Assembly (NCBI GenBank): GCA_030041305.1
Contig: JASHOC010000314.1
Span: forward strand, 1-37,663
Length of the DNA stretch: 37,663 nt
DNA from: Acidobacteriaceae bacterium
GTDB taxonomy: Bacteria; Acidobacteriota; Terriglobia; Terriglobales; Acidobacteriaceae
Reading direction: 5' to 3'
In this document: one piece after another, positions 25,475-35,339 of the stretch
How the letters are laid out: every line of letters starts with the position of its first letter
How positions within the stretch are numbered: position 1 is the first letter of the stretch
Translations under genes and position numbers: made by a program
The notes under the pieces: model-generated
Told to the model about the DNA's origin: nothing
The model's database searches: none
The model's input: only the letters and a program-made list of their open reading frames with translations

Positions 25475-28400
25475 GTGAAATGGGGTCTTGTTCCGTTGAT
25501 TTCCGGGGCGAGAAAGCGATTCGGGCTCAGCGCAAGGCGCGGCCGGTTTGGCTTGTTCCCCACGGCTATCGGCTGGGTGTGCGTTGCTTTTTTCTGTTTC
25601 CCCCTTGTCGCGCAACGCGGATCTAAGATGAGCCAGCTCGTCAGAGACACACCGGCGACCGAGCAGATGCTGGCCTCGTATCAGGGACAGACAGTGTCGT
25701 CGGTCGAGATTGCCGGTCGTCCCGATTTACAAACTTCGCGATTCGCTTCTCTGTTGGAGCAAAAGGCCGGCCAGCCGTTTTCGATCGAAGCCGTGCGCCG
25801 CACCGCGGCTGCAATCCAAGCCTCGGGAAAATTCAACTACGTGCGGATTCAAGTCGCACCTGAGGCCAATGGCGTCCAAGTGCTCTTCATTCTCGAGCCA
25901 GCCGTCTATTTCGGCATTTTCGAGTTTCCGGGCGCGACGCGATTTCCTTACGCGCAGTTGATCCAAGCCACCAACTATCCCATCCAGACGCCGTTCAATG
26001 CCGACGACGTCGAACGGGACCGCCGCAGCTTGCTCGGATTCTTTCGGCAAGAAGGCTATTTCGAGGCCCAAGTGCAAGCCCAGGTTCAAGTCGACTCCAC
26101 GCAGGAAATCGCCAACATTATTTTTCACTGCACACTGGGACGCAGAGCCAAATTTGGATCGCTCGAATTTGAGGGAGCGCCGGCGGGCGACGACGCGCAT
26201 CTGCATCACGAGCTCACGGGTGTGTGGGCCCGCCTGCATGGAGCCGCTATCCGTCCGGGAAAAAGTTATCATCGCAGCACCATAACTAAATCAACACGGT
26301 TTACTCACAATGAGCTCGCCAAGCAGAGTTATCTCGGCGCGCAAGTCAAATTCAATGGCGCCGAGTATCATTCCAGCGCCAACCGCGCCGACGTCCAGTT
26401 CGGCGTCAAGCCCGGCGTTCCCACGCATGTCAACGTCTACGGCGCGCATCTATGGAGTTGGAACCGCAAGTCTCTGCTGCCCATGTACCAGGGAATCGGC
26501 GTCGACCAGGAGGCGGTGTTGGAAGGCCAGCAGGCGCTGGTTTCGTTCTTTCAAAACAAGGGCTACTTCGACGTCAAAGTGGATTCTCAGTTGCAGCAGG
26601 GCAAAGACGGCGACACCGTCATTTACCGAATCGAGAAAAAGAAAAAGCATAAGGTGACTTCGGTGAATCTGGCCGGGAACACGCACTTGCCATCGTCCCA
26701 ACTGAAGCCAAGCATCGCGGTCAAACAAAAGAGCTTCGGATTTTGGTCCCACGGCGACTTCAGCCAGAAACTCGTGAGCGACAGCATCAATAATCTTTCC
26801 GGGATCTATAATTCCGAGGGTTTCAGCAGCGTCAAGGTGACCTCTTCGGTCAAAACCGCCAACGGGAACATTGAGGTGTATTTCCGTGTGGACGAGGGTC
26901 CTCGCGACATCGTGAATGCAGTCGCCATTGAGGGCGCGGACACACTTCCTGAATCCCAGTTTGCGCCGAAAGGGCTCCAAGTCCGGGCCGGTCAGCCTTA
27001 CTCGCAGGCGCACGTGGAGGCCGATCGCGCCGCCATCGTGGCGAATTACCTTAGGGCCGGCTATCTCAACGCCAGCTTCCGCGAGACCGCGTCGCAGGTG
27101 TCGAAGCAACAGCCCCACCGCATCAACGTGGTCTACCACATTTACGAAGGTCCTCGGGTGATGACGGCGGAAAGAATCACGCTGGGCCGCAGGCGCACCC
27201 GCCCTCGTCTCATCGATCGCGATGTGGCCGCGATCAGACCTGAGCACCCCCTCACCGAATCGGCGCTGCTCACCGCCGGAAGCAATCTCTACAATCACAC
27301 CGGCGTCTTCGATTGGGCGGAGGTCGATCCCAAGCGGGAAATCACCACGCAAGATAGCGAGGACGTGCTGGTGAAGGTGCATGAAGCCGAGAGAAACAGC
27401 ATCAATTACGGTTTTGGATTTGAAATCATCGAACGAGGCGGAAGCATTCCCAGCGGAACCGTCGCCCTTCCTAACCTGCCTCCTATCGGGTTGCCCAGTA
27501 ACTTCACCTCCAGCGAACAGACCTTCTGGGGGCCGCGCGGGACGTTCGAATATACGCGCAATAATCTCCGCGGCAAGGGTGAATCCTTTTCCTTCACGGC
27601 ATTCGCGGGAAGATTGGACCAGCGCGGGGCCATTTATTACATCGATCCTAACTTCCGCTGGTCGCCCTGGACGGCGACAACATCGTACTCTCTCGATCGG
27701 AATGAAGAGAATCCCATCTTTTCTTCTCAGCAACAGCAGGGCAGTCTTCAATTTCAGCGCGCCGTGGACAGATCCCAAAAGAACATCGTTTTTTTTCGCT
27801 ATAGTTACAGCAAAACCGATCTTACCCGGCTCCTGATCCCGGCGCTGGTGCCGCCTGCCGATCGGAACGTCAGACTCTCCACCCTCTCCGGCAACTTTAC
27901 CCGCGACACCCGCGATAACCCCATGGACGAGCATCGCGGCGTCTTCGATTCCCTGGAGCTTGATTTCAACAGCAGCAAACTCGGTTCGACCGTGGACTTC
28001 GCCAAGCTCACTGGACAAGTCGCCTACTACAAAGAGGCTTTTCATCACGTTGTGTGGGCGAACAGCATTCGCATCGGCCTCGCCGAGCCTTTCAACAATA
28101 GCTTCGTACCCCTGAGCGAGGCGTTCTTTACCGGCGGCAGCAACACCCTGCGCGGTTGGCCTCTCGATAGCGCCGGGCCGCAGCGGCAGGTCGAGGTTTG
28201 CAGCAGCGGCTCCAGCTCGGCCTGTTCCTCCATCCAGGTCCCAACCGGCGGCAACGAGTTGCTGATCCTCAACTCCGAAGCTCGCATTCCGCTTTCGTGG
28301 CTCAAAAAGGGGTTGGGCTACGCGCTATTTTACGACGGCGGCAACGTTTTCCCTTACGTTGGCTTTCACCGCTTCACCGGGCTCTATTCGAACAGCGTGG

Positions 28401-28522
28401 GATTTGGCTTGCGCTACGCGACTCCTGTCGGCTCCATCCGCTTCGACGTGGGGCGGAATTTCAATCCCGTTGCCGGCGTCAGCGCCACGCAATACTTTGT
28501 CACCATCGGTCAGGCGTTTTAA
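25475..28522 (+). CDS. Omp85-family outer-membrane protein (BamA/TamA-like) with many POTRA modules
   Basis: An outer-membrane barrel that assembles or translocates proteins at the outer membrane. The 1015-residue product begins with a signal-like segment (AIGWVCVAFFCFPLVAQ). I then count about seven POTRA-like units, each opening with a strand such as VSSVEIAGRP, IFEFPGATRFP, SLEFEGAP, VNVYGAHLW, VTSVNLAGNTHLPSSQL, VNAVAIEGADTLPESQF and AERITLGRRR. The C-terminal third is the barrel, with FTGGSNTLRGWPLDSAGP (the conserved loop-6 R-G-aromatic motif) and a closing GSIRFDVGRNFNPVAG. The GTG start at 25475 has no clear ribosome site and is uncertain. Twelve bases separate it from the TamB-like gene, so a TamA/TamB-like pair is likely. 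BamA has five POTRAs and TamA three, so seven is unusual. Confidence 0.9.
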   Translation: MKWGLVPLISGARKRFGLSARRGRFGLFPTAIGWVCVAFFCFPLVAQRGSKMSQLVRDTPATEQMLASYQGQTVSSVEIAGRPDLQTSRFASLLEQKAGQPFSIEAVRRTAAAIQASGKFNYVRIQVAPEANGVQVLFILEPAVYFGIFEFPGATRFPYAQLIQATNYPIQTPFNADDVERDRRSLLGFFRQEGYFEAQVQAQVQVDSTQEIANIIFHCTLGRRAKFGSLEFEGAPAGDDAHLHHELTGVWARLHGAAIRPGKSYHRSTITKSTRFTHNELAKQSYLGAQVKFNGAEYHSSANRADVQFGVKPGVPTHVNVYGAHLWSWNRKSLLPMYQGIGVDQEAVLEGQQALVSFFQNKGYFDVKVDSQLQQGKDGDTVIYRIEKKKKHKVTSVNLAGNTHLPSSQLKPSIAVKQKSFGFWSHGDFSQKLVSDSINNLSGIYNSEGFSSVKVTSSVKTANGNIEVYFRVDEGPRDIVNAVAIEGADTLPESQFAPKGLQVRAGQPYSQAHVEADRAAIVANYLRAGYLNASFRETASQVSKQQPHRINVVYHIYEGPRVMTAERITLGRRRTRPRLIDRDVAAIRPEHPLTESALLTAGSNLYNHTGVFDWAEVDPKREITTQDSEDVLVKVHEAERNSINYGFGFEIIERGGSIPSGTVALPNLPPIGLPSNFTSSEQTFWGPRGTFEYTRNNLRGKGESFSFTAFAGRLDQRGAIYYIDPNFRWSPWTATTSYSLDRNEENPIFSSQQQQGSLQFQRAVDRSQKNIVFFRYSYSKTDLTRLLIPALVPPADRNVRLSTLSGNFTRDTRDNPMDEHRGVFDSLELDFNSSKLGSTVDFAKLTGQVAYYKEAFHHVVWANSIRIGLAEPFNNSFVPLSEAFFTGGSNTLRGWPLDSAGPQRQVEVCSSGSSSACSSIQVPTGGNELLILNSEARIPLSWLKKGLGYALFYDGGNVFPYVGFHRFTGLYSNSVGFGLRYATPVGSIRFDVGRNFNPVAGVSATQYFVTIGQAF

Positions 28523-28534
28523 TCGCAGGTTGCT

Positions 28535-31500
28535 ATGAATACTCCTGAAGATTCCGCGAATTCCTCCGAGCCGCCCGAACTCCAGATGAAGAGGCGGCTG
28601 CGCCGTGTCCTCCGCATCGCGGCGTGGACCATTGTGGGGTTGGTGTGCGTTGTGCTCGCAGGCGCCGCGGCGTTGCTGGCGTCGCTCAATTTCGACGGCG
28701 TGCATCATTACCTGCTGGGTTTTGCGCAGCGGGAAGCCAGCAGCACGCTTGGCGTGCCGGTCGAGATCGAAAACTTCACGATTCATCTGTCGAACCTCAG
28801 CGCCGACGTCTATGGGGTTCGCGTGGCGGGAGCGAGTCCCCGCCCCAACCCTCCGCTGCTCGAAATCGATCACGTTCAAGCGGGCGTGCGCATCGTATCC
28901 CTTGTTCATTTGCAGTGGTATTTGGACAATCTGCGCATCGACCGCCCGGTGGTGTGGATCCTGGTGGATAAGAACGGTGTCTCGAACCTTCCCAAGCTGA
29001 AAAGCAGCGGCGGCGGCAACACCAGCATATTTACCCTCGGCATTCGACACGCGCTGCTGGACCGTGGCGAGGTTTATTACAACAGCCGGCCCGGTGCGAT
29101 CGCGGCCGATCTGCACAATCTGCTTTTCCGCGCCTCGTTCAACAGCCGTTTGCAAATGTACAGCGGGAATCTGTCCTATACGGACGGGCGTTTGAAATAC
29201 CAAAGTTATCAGCCCGTAGCGCATAACCTTTACGTCAAATTCAACGTGACTCCATCCGACTTTCAACTGATGCAGGCAAAGCTTTCGAGCGGCGCATCGC
29301 AAGTAGTTCTCTCCGGCGGCGTGGAAAATTACAGCACGCGTCCCGTGGCTGACGTGAAATACGCGATTACGATCGATGGCGGCCAGATCGGTGCACTGCT
29401 CAATAACCCCACCTTGCTCGCCGGGATCGTTCGCACCTCCGGAACGATGAGTTATCGAAGCGAGCCGGGGCGGCCGCTGCTCAAAGCCATTACCGTGGAT
29501 GGCGATCTCACCAGTCCGCAGATCCTCGTTGCGACCGCCAAAACGCGCGCCGTATTGGACGACATAGCGGGGCAATATGCGATAGCGAATGGCGACGCCC
29601 GGTTGACCGATCTCCGCGCCAAAGCGCTGGGCGGCGGATTCACTGCGCGGGGAACCATCAAAAACCTCGGCGGCGACACGCGGTCCAACTTCAATGCGGC
29701 GTTGCATGGAATCTCCCTCGCGGAACTTCAGCGGACTCTGGCGCCGTCGGCGCCGATGCGCACCGTCGCGGTTTCAGGAGCTCTCGACGCCACCGCCGGC
29801 GCCTCGTGGGGAAAGGCGCTCAACGACCTGGTGGCCCACGTAGACGCCACGGTGAAGGGGAGGCTGACAAAGGCTGAAACGTCGCAAGGCGCGCAGCTTG
29901 CGCCTGCGAATCATGAAGCCGTATATCCGGCGCCGATGCCAGTGGTTGCGGCCATTCACGCCATCTACTCCAATGGCGCCCAGACGCTGCAACTTGCGAA
30001 CAGCTATCTTCGTACCTCGCAAACGACTCTGGACTTCAATGGAACCGTGGGTAAGCGCTCCAGCCTGGCCGTCCATTTCCAGGCGAATGACCTGAACGAG
30101 TTAGCGGCCATGGCGAACGCCTTCAGCAGCGGCGCGGCCACGGCCGCGCCGCTCGAACTGTCGGGTAAGGCTTCGTTTCAAGGAACGGTGCAGGGATCGA
30201 CGCTGGCGCCGCACGTTTCCGGTCAGCTTGCGGCCGAGAATCTTCGCGTCCAAGGAACGTCCTGGAAAACTCTGCGCGCGCATGTCGAGGCCAGCCCTAG
30301 CGGCGTAAGCCTTCAACAAGCGCAACTCGAACCAGTTTCGCAAGGCCGAGTTACCGTCAACGCGAGCGCCGCACTGACAAAATGGAAATTCTCTCCGACG
30401 AACCATTTCCAACTCGAGCTTTCCGCGTCGCGCATCCAGATGGGGGAATTTGCCCGGTTTTCGAGCAAACCGATGCCGATAACGGGAAACCTGAGCGCCA
30501 ATATCCGTGTCCGTGGGAGCGAACTGAACCCGGTAGGCGGCGGCGTGGTGACGTTGAGTGACCTCAATGCGTATCAACAACCGATTCAATCAGCCAAAGT
30601 CGATTTTTCCGCCACCGGAAACCAGGTGAAAGCCAACTTAATGGTGCAGCTTTTGTCAGGCAGACTGAACGCCAATGTGACAGTGCAACCGAAGCAAAAC
30701 ACTTACACTGCGCAACTTACCTCGAGCGGCATTCAAATTGGCCAGTTACAGCTTTTGAAGGCGCGAGACGTCACAACCTCAGATGTGCTGACGCTCAACG
30801 CCACGGGCCAGGGCAGCTTCAGCAATCCGCAGTTAAATGCGGCGATTCAGATTCCTTCGCTGAACGTTGGAAAGCAGAGCTTAAGCGGGGTAAAGCTCCA
30901 AATGAAGCTTGCCAACCACGTTGTGGATGCGGCTCTCGAATCCACCGCGTTGAATACCTCGATTCAGGCCAAGGCGAAGGTTGAACTGAGCGGCGACTAT
31001 CGCGTCGACGCGTCTCTCGACACCAGCGTGATCCAGCTCGAACCGTTGCTGGCCTTTTACTCTTCCGGCCAAGCGTCGGGCCTGAGCGGTCAAACCCAGA
31101 TTCACGCCACCATCCAAGGGCCGCTGAAGGAGAAGAAACTGCTTCAGGCCCACGCCACCATTCCTGTTCTTCACGTGGCGTACGGGGGGCTTCAGCTTGG
31201 CGCCGCCGCGCCGATCCAGGCCGATTATCGGAACCAAACCTTCGATCTAAAGCCTGCGGAGATCCGCGGCACAGACACCGAGTTGCACCTCCAGGCACAC
31301 GTTCCGATGGCTGCTGGAGCGCCGATGTCGCTTGCAGTCAACGGTTCGGTCGATCTCAAGATTGCGCAATTATTCGATCCCCAAGTGCGTAGCTCGGGAC
31401 AAGTGAAAATCAACATCGATTCCCACGGCCCCATCACCCAAGGCAACCTGGGGGGGGAGATTGACCTTGTCAACGCCAGCTTTACACCGGCAGACTTGCC

Positions 31501-32587
31501 GGTTGGGCTGCAGAATGGAAATGGAGTCCTCAAACTTTCCACCAATCGCGTCTCGATTTCCAAGTTCGAGGGCGAGGTCGGCGGCGGAACGGTTACCGCG
31601 TCGGGTGGAGTGGATTACCGGCCGAACCTTCGCTTCGATCTCGGCCTTTCCGCCAAAGACGTTCGCATTCTCTATCCCCAGGGATTGCGTGAGAACGTGG
31701 ACGCCAATCTTCGTTTCAATGGAACGACCACAGATGCTCTCCTCGGCGGTTCTGTCGATCTCGCCAACCTCTCTTTCACGCCCGGCTTCGATATCACGAG
31801 CTTCATCGCCAATATTTCCAATGGCGTGGCGGCCCCGCCCTCGCAGGGATTCAGCCAGGATCTCAAGCTGAATATCGCCATCCATTCCACGAATAACATC
31901 AATCTGGTCAGCCGCACGCTCAGCGTGGACGGCTCGGCGAACATCCAGGCGCGCGGCACCGCGGCGGAGCCCGTCATTCTGGGCCGCGTCAATCTCACCG
32001 GCGGCGACGTCATCTTTAATGGCGACCGCTTTCAACTCACGGGCGGCACGGTGGAATTTGTCAATCCCACGCGCACCGAACCGGTGCTCAACTTGACCCT
32101 GACCACCACAATTCAGCAGTACGACATCAATCTCCGCTTCAATGGACCCGTGGAGCAGATGCACAGCGAGTACAGTTCGAATCCTTCTCTGCCGCCGGCG
32201 GACATTATCCACTTGTTGGCGTTTGGCCAAACCACGGAGGCTTCCGCCGCGAACGCCACGCCCGCAAATCAAGCGGCTGAATCCCTGGTAGCTTCGCAGG
32301 TTTCGAGTCAGGTGACCAGCCGCATCGCCAAGGTGGCAGGCATTTCGCAGCTCTCCATCAACCCCGTCTTGCAAGGGAACAGCGAACAGGGTCCTCCGGG
32401 AGCGGATATCACCATTCAACAGCGCGTTACAGGGAATCTTTTCATCACTTTTACCACCAATGTGGCGACAACCCAGGACCAGATCATTCAGGGTCAATAC
32501 CAGATCTCACCGCGCGTGGCCATCAGCGCCACGCGGGACCCGAACGGCGGATTTGCCGTGGACACCCTGATTAAGAAAACCTGGTGA
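28535..32587 (+). CDS. TamB-like translocation/assembly protein (DUF490)
   Basis: This very large (1350-residue) AsmA/TamB-type protein has an N-terminal membrane anchor (about 30-52: AAWTIVGLVCVVLAGAAALL) and a long beta-helical, strand-repeat body thought to bridge the periplasm for lipid or protein transfer. The C-terminal DUF490 region is recognisable: AAEPVILGRVNLTGGDVIFN, TGGTVEFVNPTRTEPVLNL, LPPADIIHLLAFGQT, VAGISQLSINPVLQGN and the closing ATRDPNGGFAVDTLIKK. It starts 12 bases after the Omp85 gene on the same strand, supporting a joint machine. The AsmA-like start, LGVPVEIENFTIHLSNLSAD, is also typical. It ends 15 bases from the convergent gene at 32603. Confidence 0.93.
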   Translation: MNTPEDSANSSEPPELQMKRRLRRVLRIAAWTIVGLVCVVLAGAAALLASLNFDGVHHYLLGFAQREASSTLGVPVEIENFTIHLSNLSADVYGVRVAGASPRPNPPLLEIDHVQAGVRIVSLVHLQWYLDNLRIDRPVVWILVDKNGVSNLPKLKSSGGGNTSIFTLGIRHALLDRGEVYYNSRPGAIAADLHNLLFRASFNSRLQMYSGNLSYTDGRLKYQSYQPVAHNLYVKFNVTPSDFQLMQAKLSSGASQVVLSGGVENYSTRPVADVKYAITIDGGQIGALLNNPTLLAGIVRTSGTMSYRSEPGRPLLKAITVDGDLTSPQILVATAKTRAVLDDIAGQYAIANGDARLTDLRAKALGGGFTARGTIKNLGGDTRSNFNAALHGISLAELQRTLAPSAPMRTVAVSGALDATAGASWGKALNDLVAHVDATVKGRLTKAETSQGAQLAPANHEAVYPAPMPVVAAIHAIYSNGAQTLQLANSYLRTSQTTLDFNGTVGKRSSLAVHFQANDLNELAAMANAFSSGAATAAPLELSGKASFQGTVQGSTLAPHVSGQLAAENLRVQGTSWKTLRAHVEASPSGVSLQQAQLEPVSQGRVTVNASAALTKWKFSPTNHFQLELSASRIQMGEFARFSSKPMPITGNLSANIRVRGSELNPVGGGVVTLSDLNAYQQPIQSAKVDFSATGNQVKANLMVQLLSGRLNANVTVQPKQNTYTAQLTSSGIQIGQLQLLKARDVTTSDVLTLNATGQGSFSNPQLNAAIQIPSLNVGKQSLSGVKLQMKLANHVVDAALESTALNTSIQAKAKVELSGDYRVDASLDTSVIQLEPLLAFYSSGQASGLSGQTQIHATIQGPLKEKKLLQAHATIPVLHVAYGGLQLGAAAPIQADYRNQTFDLKPAEIRGTDTELHLQAHVPMAAGAPMSLAVNGSVDLKIAQLFDPQVRSSGQVKINIDSHGPITQGNLGGEIDLVNASFTPADLPVGLQNGNGVLKLSTNRVSISKFEGEVGGGTVTASGGVDYRPNLRFDLGLSAKDVRILYPQGLRENVDANLRFNGTTTDALLGGSVDLANLSFTPGFDITSFIANISNGVAAPPSQGFSQDLKLNIAIHSTNNINLVSRTLSVDGSANIQARGTAAEPVILGRVNLTGGDVIFNGDRFQLTGGTVEFVNPTRTEPVLNLTLTTTIQQYDINLRFNGPVEQMHSEYSSNPSLPPADIIHLLAFGQTTEASAANATPANQAAESLVASQVSSQVTSRIAKVAGISQLSINPVLQGNSEQGPPGADITIQQRVTGNLFITFTTNVATTQDQIIQGQYQISPRVAISATRDPNGGFAVDTLIKKTW

Positions 32588-32602
32588 GTTGAGCGGCAGG
32601 GC

Positions 32603-33928
32603 CTAGGTATGGCGATGGTACGCGGGGGGACTCGCGGTGACCATCCCGCTATTCTGCCGCCCGTGAATGTACCAGAAGCACCAGGCGCTTTCATGCGCCG
32701 GCGCGTCCTCCGGCGCGTCAAGGTCGCGGTAGACGACATTTCCATAGAGATAAATTCTCTCCTCCCAGTTTTCAACCCGTTTTAGCCGTTCCGCGGTTCC
32801 GCAAAGCTTCTTCACTTCTCCGCGGCTGAAGGACGCGATTTCCACGGTTTCGCCGGGAAGCAGAATCACGGGTTCGGCCGGCGTGGAAGGATCGTTTTTG
32901 AATGCGGGCGTTGGCGGGAGATGTTTTTCGTCGACGGCGATGATCGCCTCGTCCACTGTGGAGACAATGCGCGCAGGACCGCGGCCGCGATTGGCGGCCA
33001 TGATCGTGAAGCCGTCCTGGACGCTTTGCGAGGGCTGGATGCTGGTCATGATCCAGGGGCGCTCTGCGCGCTGCATTGACTCGGCATAGAGCAGCGCGGC
33101 CCGGGCGCTTTCAGCAGCGGCCGCTATGGCAACTTCTCCGCTCCGCGTGTGGCGTTCGATTTTTTTCAGAAGGGAAAGCACCAGCATGACTGCGGCGTAC
33201 CCGAGCACGACCAGCACCAGGTTGGCGACCCAAGAAATGCGATCCTGCACGGGCCATGGGGCCGGCGCAGGAGCCGGTGTGGCGATAGTGATGTGAGGCG
33301 GCGACAGATCGCAATCGGCGCCCACACACGCGGCGCTGGAGGTTGAGCCCCCGGCGGCCGCAGCCGCTGGAGCACTCGATTGCAAAGCGGGCGTGCGCTG
33401 ATTCGGGGCGGCCGGAGTTGAGGGAGTTTTCGCGGGCGAAGAAGCAGCGGACGGCGAGGCCGATGGCCGTGGCGGAGCAGCACCGGCTTGACCGGCGGAG
33501 CCTGGCTGCGGAGAGGCGCGCGGAGTCAAACCAGGAACGCGCGCATTTGCGCTGGACGCCGGCGAGCTTGAGCGCGACGCGAACGGACTCGAAGGGGCAG
33601 GCGCAATCGAGGGAGTCCTGGTTGGCGCAGTCGCGGCGGAAGGCGGGGCGGTTGCCCGTGGCGGCGCGGCGGCGGCCTGGCCGGCTGACGCCACCTGCGG
33701 GAAAGTGCGCGGAGTCAAACCGGGAGAGCGCGGATTGGCGCTGGACGCCGGCGCACTCGAACGGGACGCGGGCGGATGAGAGGGGGCGGAAGGAATCGAG
33801 GGTGCCGGGGCTGGCGATGCAAGGGCGGAAGGCGAGGCCGAAGGCGGCGCGGCGCCGGCCTGACCGGCGACTGACGCCGGGATCGGCGCGAGCAGCACCG
33901 CAAAACACGCCAATCCCCTCTTCATCAT
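32603..33928 (-). CDS. membrane-anchored protein with Pro/Ala/Ser repeats, function unknown
   Basis: I do not recognise a family. The 441-residue product has a signal peptide (residues 1-20), then three imperfect repeats of 61-63 residues starting AGQAxAAPP (21, 82, 145) and containing SSANxRxPGLTPR in the first two. A short Cys-containing patch (CVGADCDLSPPHI) and a transmembrane helix (about 231-254: ISWVANLVLVVLGYAAVMLV) follow, then a soluble domain. That domain (SARAALLYAESMQRAERPWI, FTIMAANRGRGPARIVS, LPGETVEIASFSRGEV, IYLYGNVVYRDL) resembles the beta-rich, possibly cytoplasmic domain often seen in hypothetical membrane proteins. The repeat part would be a flexible periplasmic stalk. 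A TATATGAT box lies just upstream of the start. Confidence 0.8.
   Translation of the reverse strand: MMKRGLACFAVLLAPIPASVAGQAGAAPPSASPSALASPAPAPSIPSAPSHPPASRSSAPASSANPRSPGLTPRTFPQVASAGQAAAAPPRATAPPSAATAPTRTPSIAPAPSSPFASRSSSPASSANARVPGLTPRASPQPGSAGQAGAAPPRPSASPSAASSPAKTPSTPAAPNQRTPALQSSAPAAAAAGGSTSSAACVGADCDLSPPHITIATPAPAPAPWPVQDRISWVANLVLVVLGYAAVMLVLSLLKKIERHTRSGEVAIAAAAESARAALLYAESMQRAERPWIMTSIQPSQSVQDGFTIMAANRGRGPARIVSTVDEAIIAVDEKHLPPTPAFKNDPSTPAEPVILLPGETVEIASFSRGEVKKLCGTAERLKRVENWEERIYLYGNVVYRDLDAPEDAPAHESAWCFWYIHGRQNSGMVTASPPAYHRHT
33350..33868 (-). repeat. three imperfect 183-189-bp tandem repeats inside the gene at 32603-33928
   Basis: Copies begin at about 33868, 33685 and 33496 (minus strand). 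The best-conserved DNA is GGAGTCAAAC with its flanks, seen at 33522-33531 and 33711-33720, 189 bases apart. The copies stay in frame, so the protein keeps 61-63-residue units. Copy-number variation between strains would be expected. Confidence 0.7.
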
Positions 33929-34234
33929 GGCGCCAATGTATCATATACCGATGAGCGGTTGCGTCCGGACAATCGGATTTTGGATGTCATGGAACCCAAT
34001 TTGGAACCCATTTGGGAAATACCTGGAGCCATAAGTGACTCATTTCGAGGAGGGTGGTGAGAATCTTCGCGGCGGGTCATGGCGATCATCCAAGAAGAGC
34101 ATCGGGAATGATTTGCCGGCTGCTTCTCGAGGTGCTGGGGAATCGAGCTCTGCGAGATGCACCGAAGGCTCCCCTCCCTTGGGCGAATAAGACGCTTGGC
34201 GGCCAAGGCGCGGAGACATGGTCATTCCGCCGGG
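33929..34234. other. intergenic region, no convincing gene
   Basis: It contains the putative promoter of the 33928 gene near its left edge and a short direct repeat (TTGGAACCCA with TGGAACCCA, around 33988-34011). A 93-residue minus-strand open frame (33925-34206) has no family resemblance, poor start context and overlaps the neighbour's start. I see no RNA gene or clear terminator. Confidence 0.5.
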
Positions 34235-35107
34235 TCAACGCGGGGGAATGTACGGTTCGGCGCGCAGCAGGTTGGTGAGGATACCCCGTTCTTCCGGCGT
34301 GAAGACGTTCTGGTAGCGCTCCGAGTTGAGCACCGTTTGCCGTTGATCTAACGGAACTTCGCGCAAATCCTGAAACGCGCGCTTGACCAGGGCCTTGCGG
34401 TCGGCGGGAAGGCCGGCCAACTGGCGGTTGGAGGCATAGAGGTTCATGCGGTCTTGCGGCGACATATGCTCAATGGCTTCGGCGCGCCCCAGCCGGCGCT
34501 CGCGCTGCTGAGGAGGCAGTTGATCCACTTGATGCAACTGACGCATGAGTCTCTGCTGGTCGGCCGGCGCAAGCCTTTGGAAGCTGGGATCGTTGCGCAG
34601 AAGCTGTTCCTGTCCCTGGAAAGGAAGGTTCTGGTGCTGATTCAACCATGCTCCGAGATGGCCGGGCGGGGAGACGGGGTAATTGTAGCCGGGGCGCGCT
34701 CCGCTCGGATAGCCAGCCTGGCCGTTAGCCGCGCCCGGATAAGCGGGCCGCGCCGCCCCATAGCCGTTCTGAGGTCGAAACGCGTTGCGCACATTGGGTT
34801 GCGGTAGATTCCCGGGCCCGGAATAACCCCGTGTTTGCGGCGGGGCTTGATACCCACGCACCTGCCGCTGCTGGTTTTCCATGCGGGCCGGCCGATTGGG
34901 CTGCCGGTACGCACGCGGTTGGCGTGGAGAAGCTTGCTGGCGAGGCTGAGAATAGCGCGCCTGCGGGCGTGGGGCTCGAGCCCCTGCCCCGGCGCGACCG
35001 CCCTCCGCGCGCTGGCCCCAAGCGATTACTGCGGGCAAAAACAGGACCAGGATGGCCGCAACGAGAGCCGCCGCACGCAATCGTCCCGCGTTCGGTATCC
35101 AAGTCAC
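34235..35107 (-). CDS. DUF3106-domain exported protein
   Basis: The 290-residue product starts at GTG 35107, chosen because GGAG lies six bases upstream and a good signal peptide follows at once (AAALVAAILVLFLPAVIAWGQ). The frame is open to 35248, but that extension lacks a ribosome site. After export, residues about 33-160 are rich in Pro, Gln, Arg, Tyr and Gly (RPARMENQQRQVRGYQAPPQ, YPGAANGQAGYPSGARPGY). The C-terminal part is DUF3106: LRNDPSFQRLAPADQQRLMR, MSPQDRMNLYASNRQLAGLP, LVKRAFQDLREVPLDQRQTV. Function unknown. It lies downstream of an ECF sigma/anti-sigma pair on the same strand, suggesting a periplasmic role in that stress circuit. Confidence 0.88.
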   Translation of the reverse strand: MTWIPNAGRLRAAALVAAILVLFLPAVIAWGQRAEGGRAGAGARAPRPQARYSQPRQQASPRQPRAYRQPNRPARMENQQRQVRGYQAPPQTRGYSGPGNLPQPNVRNAFRPQNGYGAARPAYPGAANGQAGYPSGARPGYNYPVSPPGHLGAWLNQHQNLPFQGQEQLLRNDPSFQRLAPADQQRLMRQLHQVDQLPPQQRERRLGRAEAIEHMSPQDRMNLYASNRQLAGLPADRKALVKRAFQDLREVPLDQRQTVLNSERYQNVFTPEERGILTNLLRAEPYIPPR

Positions 35108-35339
35108 AATCTTCTCCCGGCCCAAGGCCGCAATAAAAACATCAATGAACGGCACGTGCACCAAGCTTCGGACCGCGCCCGCGTCGAATCGAAGGCGGAT
35201 GCCGAAGCCGGTCTTGAAACCCAATAAGAGCTTTCCCCGGCCCGCCAACGCTCCTTACCGGCTCTCAGGTCAAGCTCCAAATTCCCATCCAGGGGTGGAA
35301 TCGCTTCGCCTGCAATTCCCAGATCGCGGCGGCGGTCGC

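Noticed and set aside
33980..34015. Repeated WEP/MEP-like reading of the TTGGAACCC repeats, reminiscent of phage integrase tails
   Set aside because: No integrase catalytic residues or longer frame lie upstream; the resemblance is too short.
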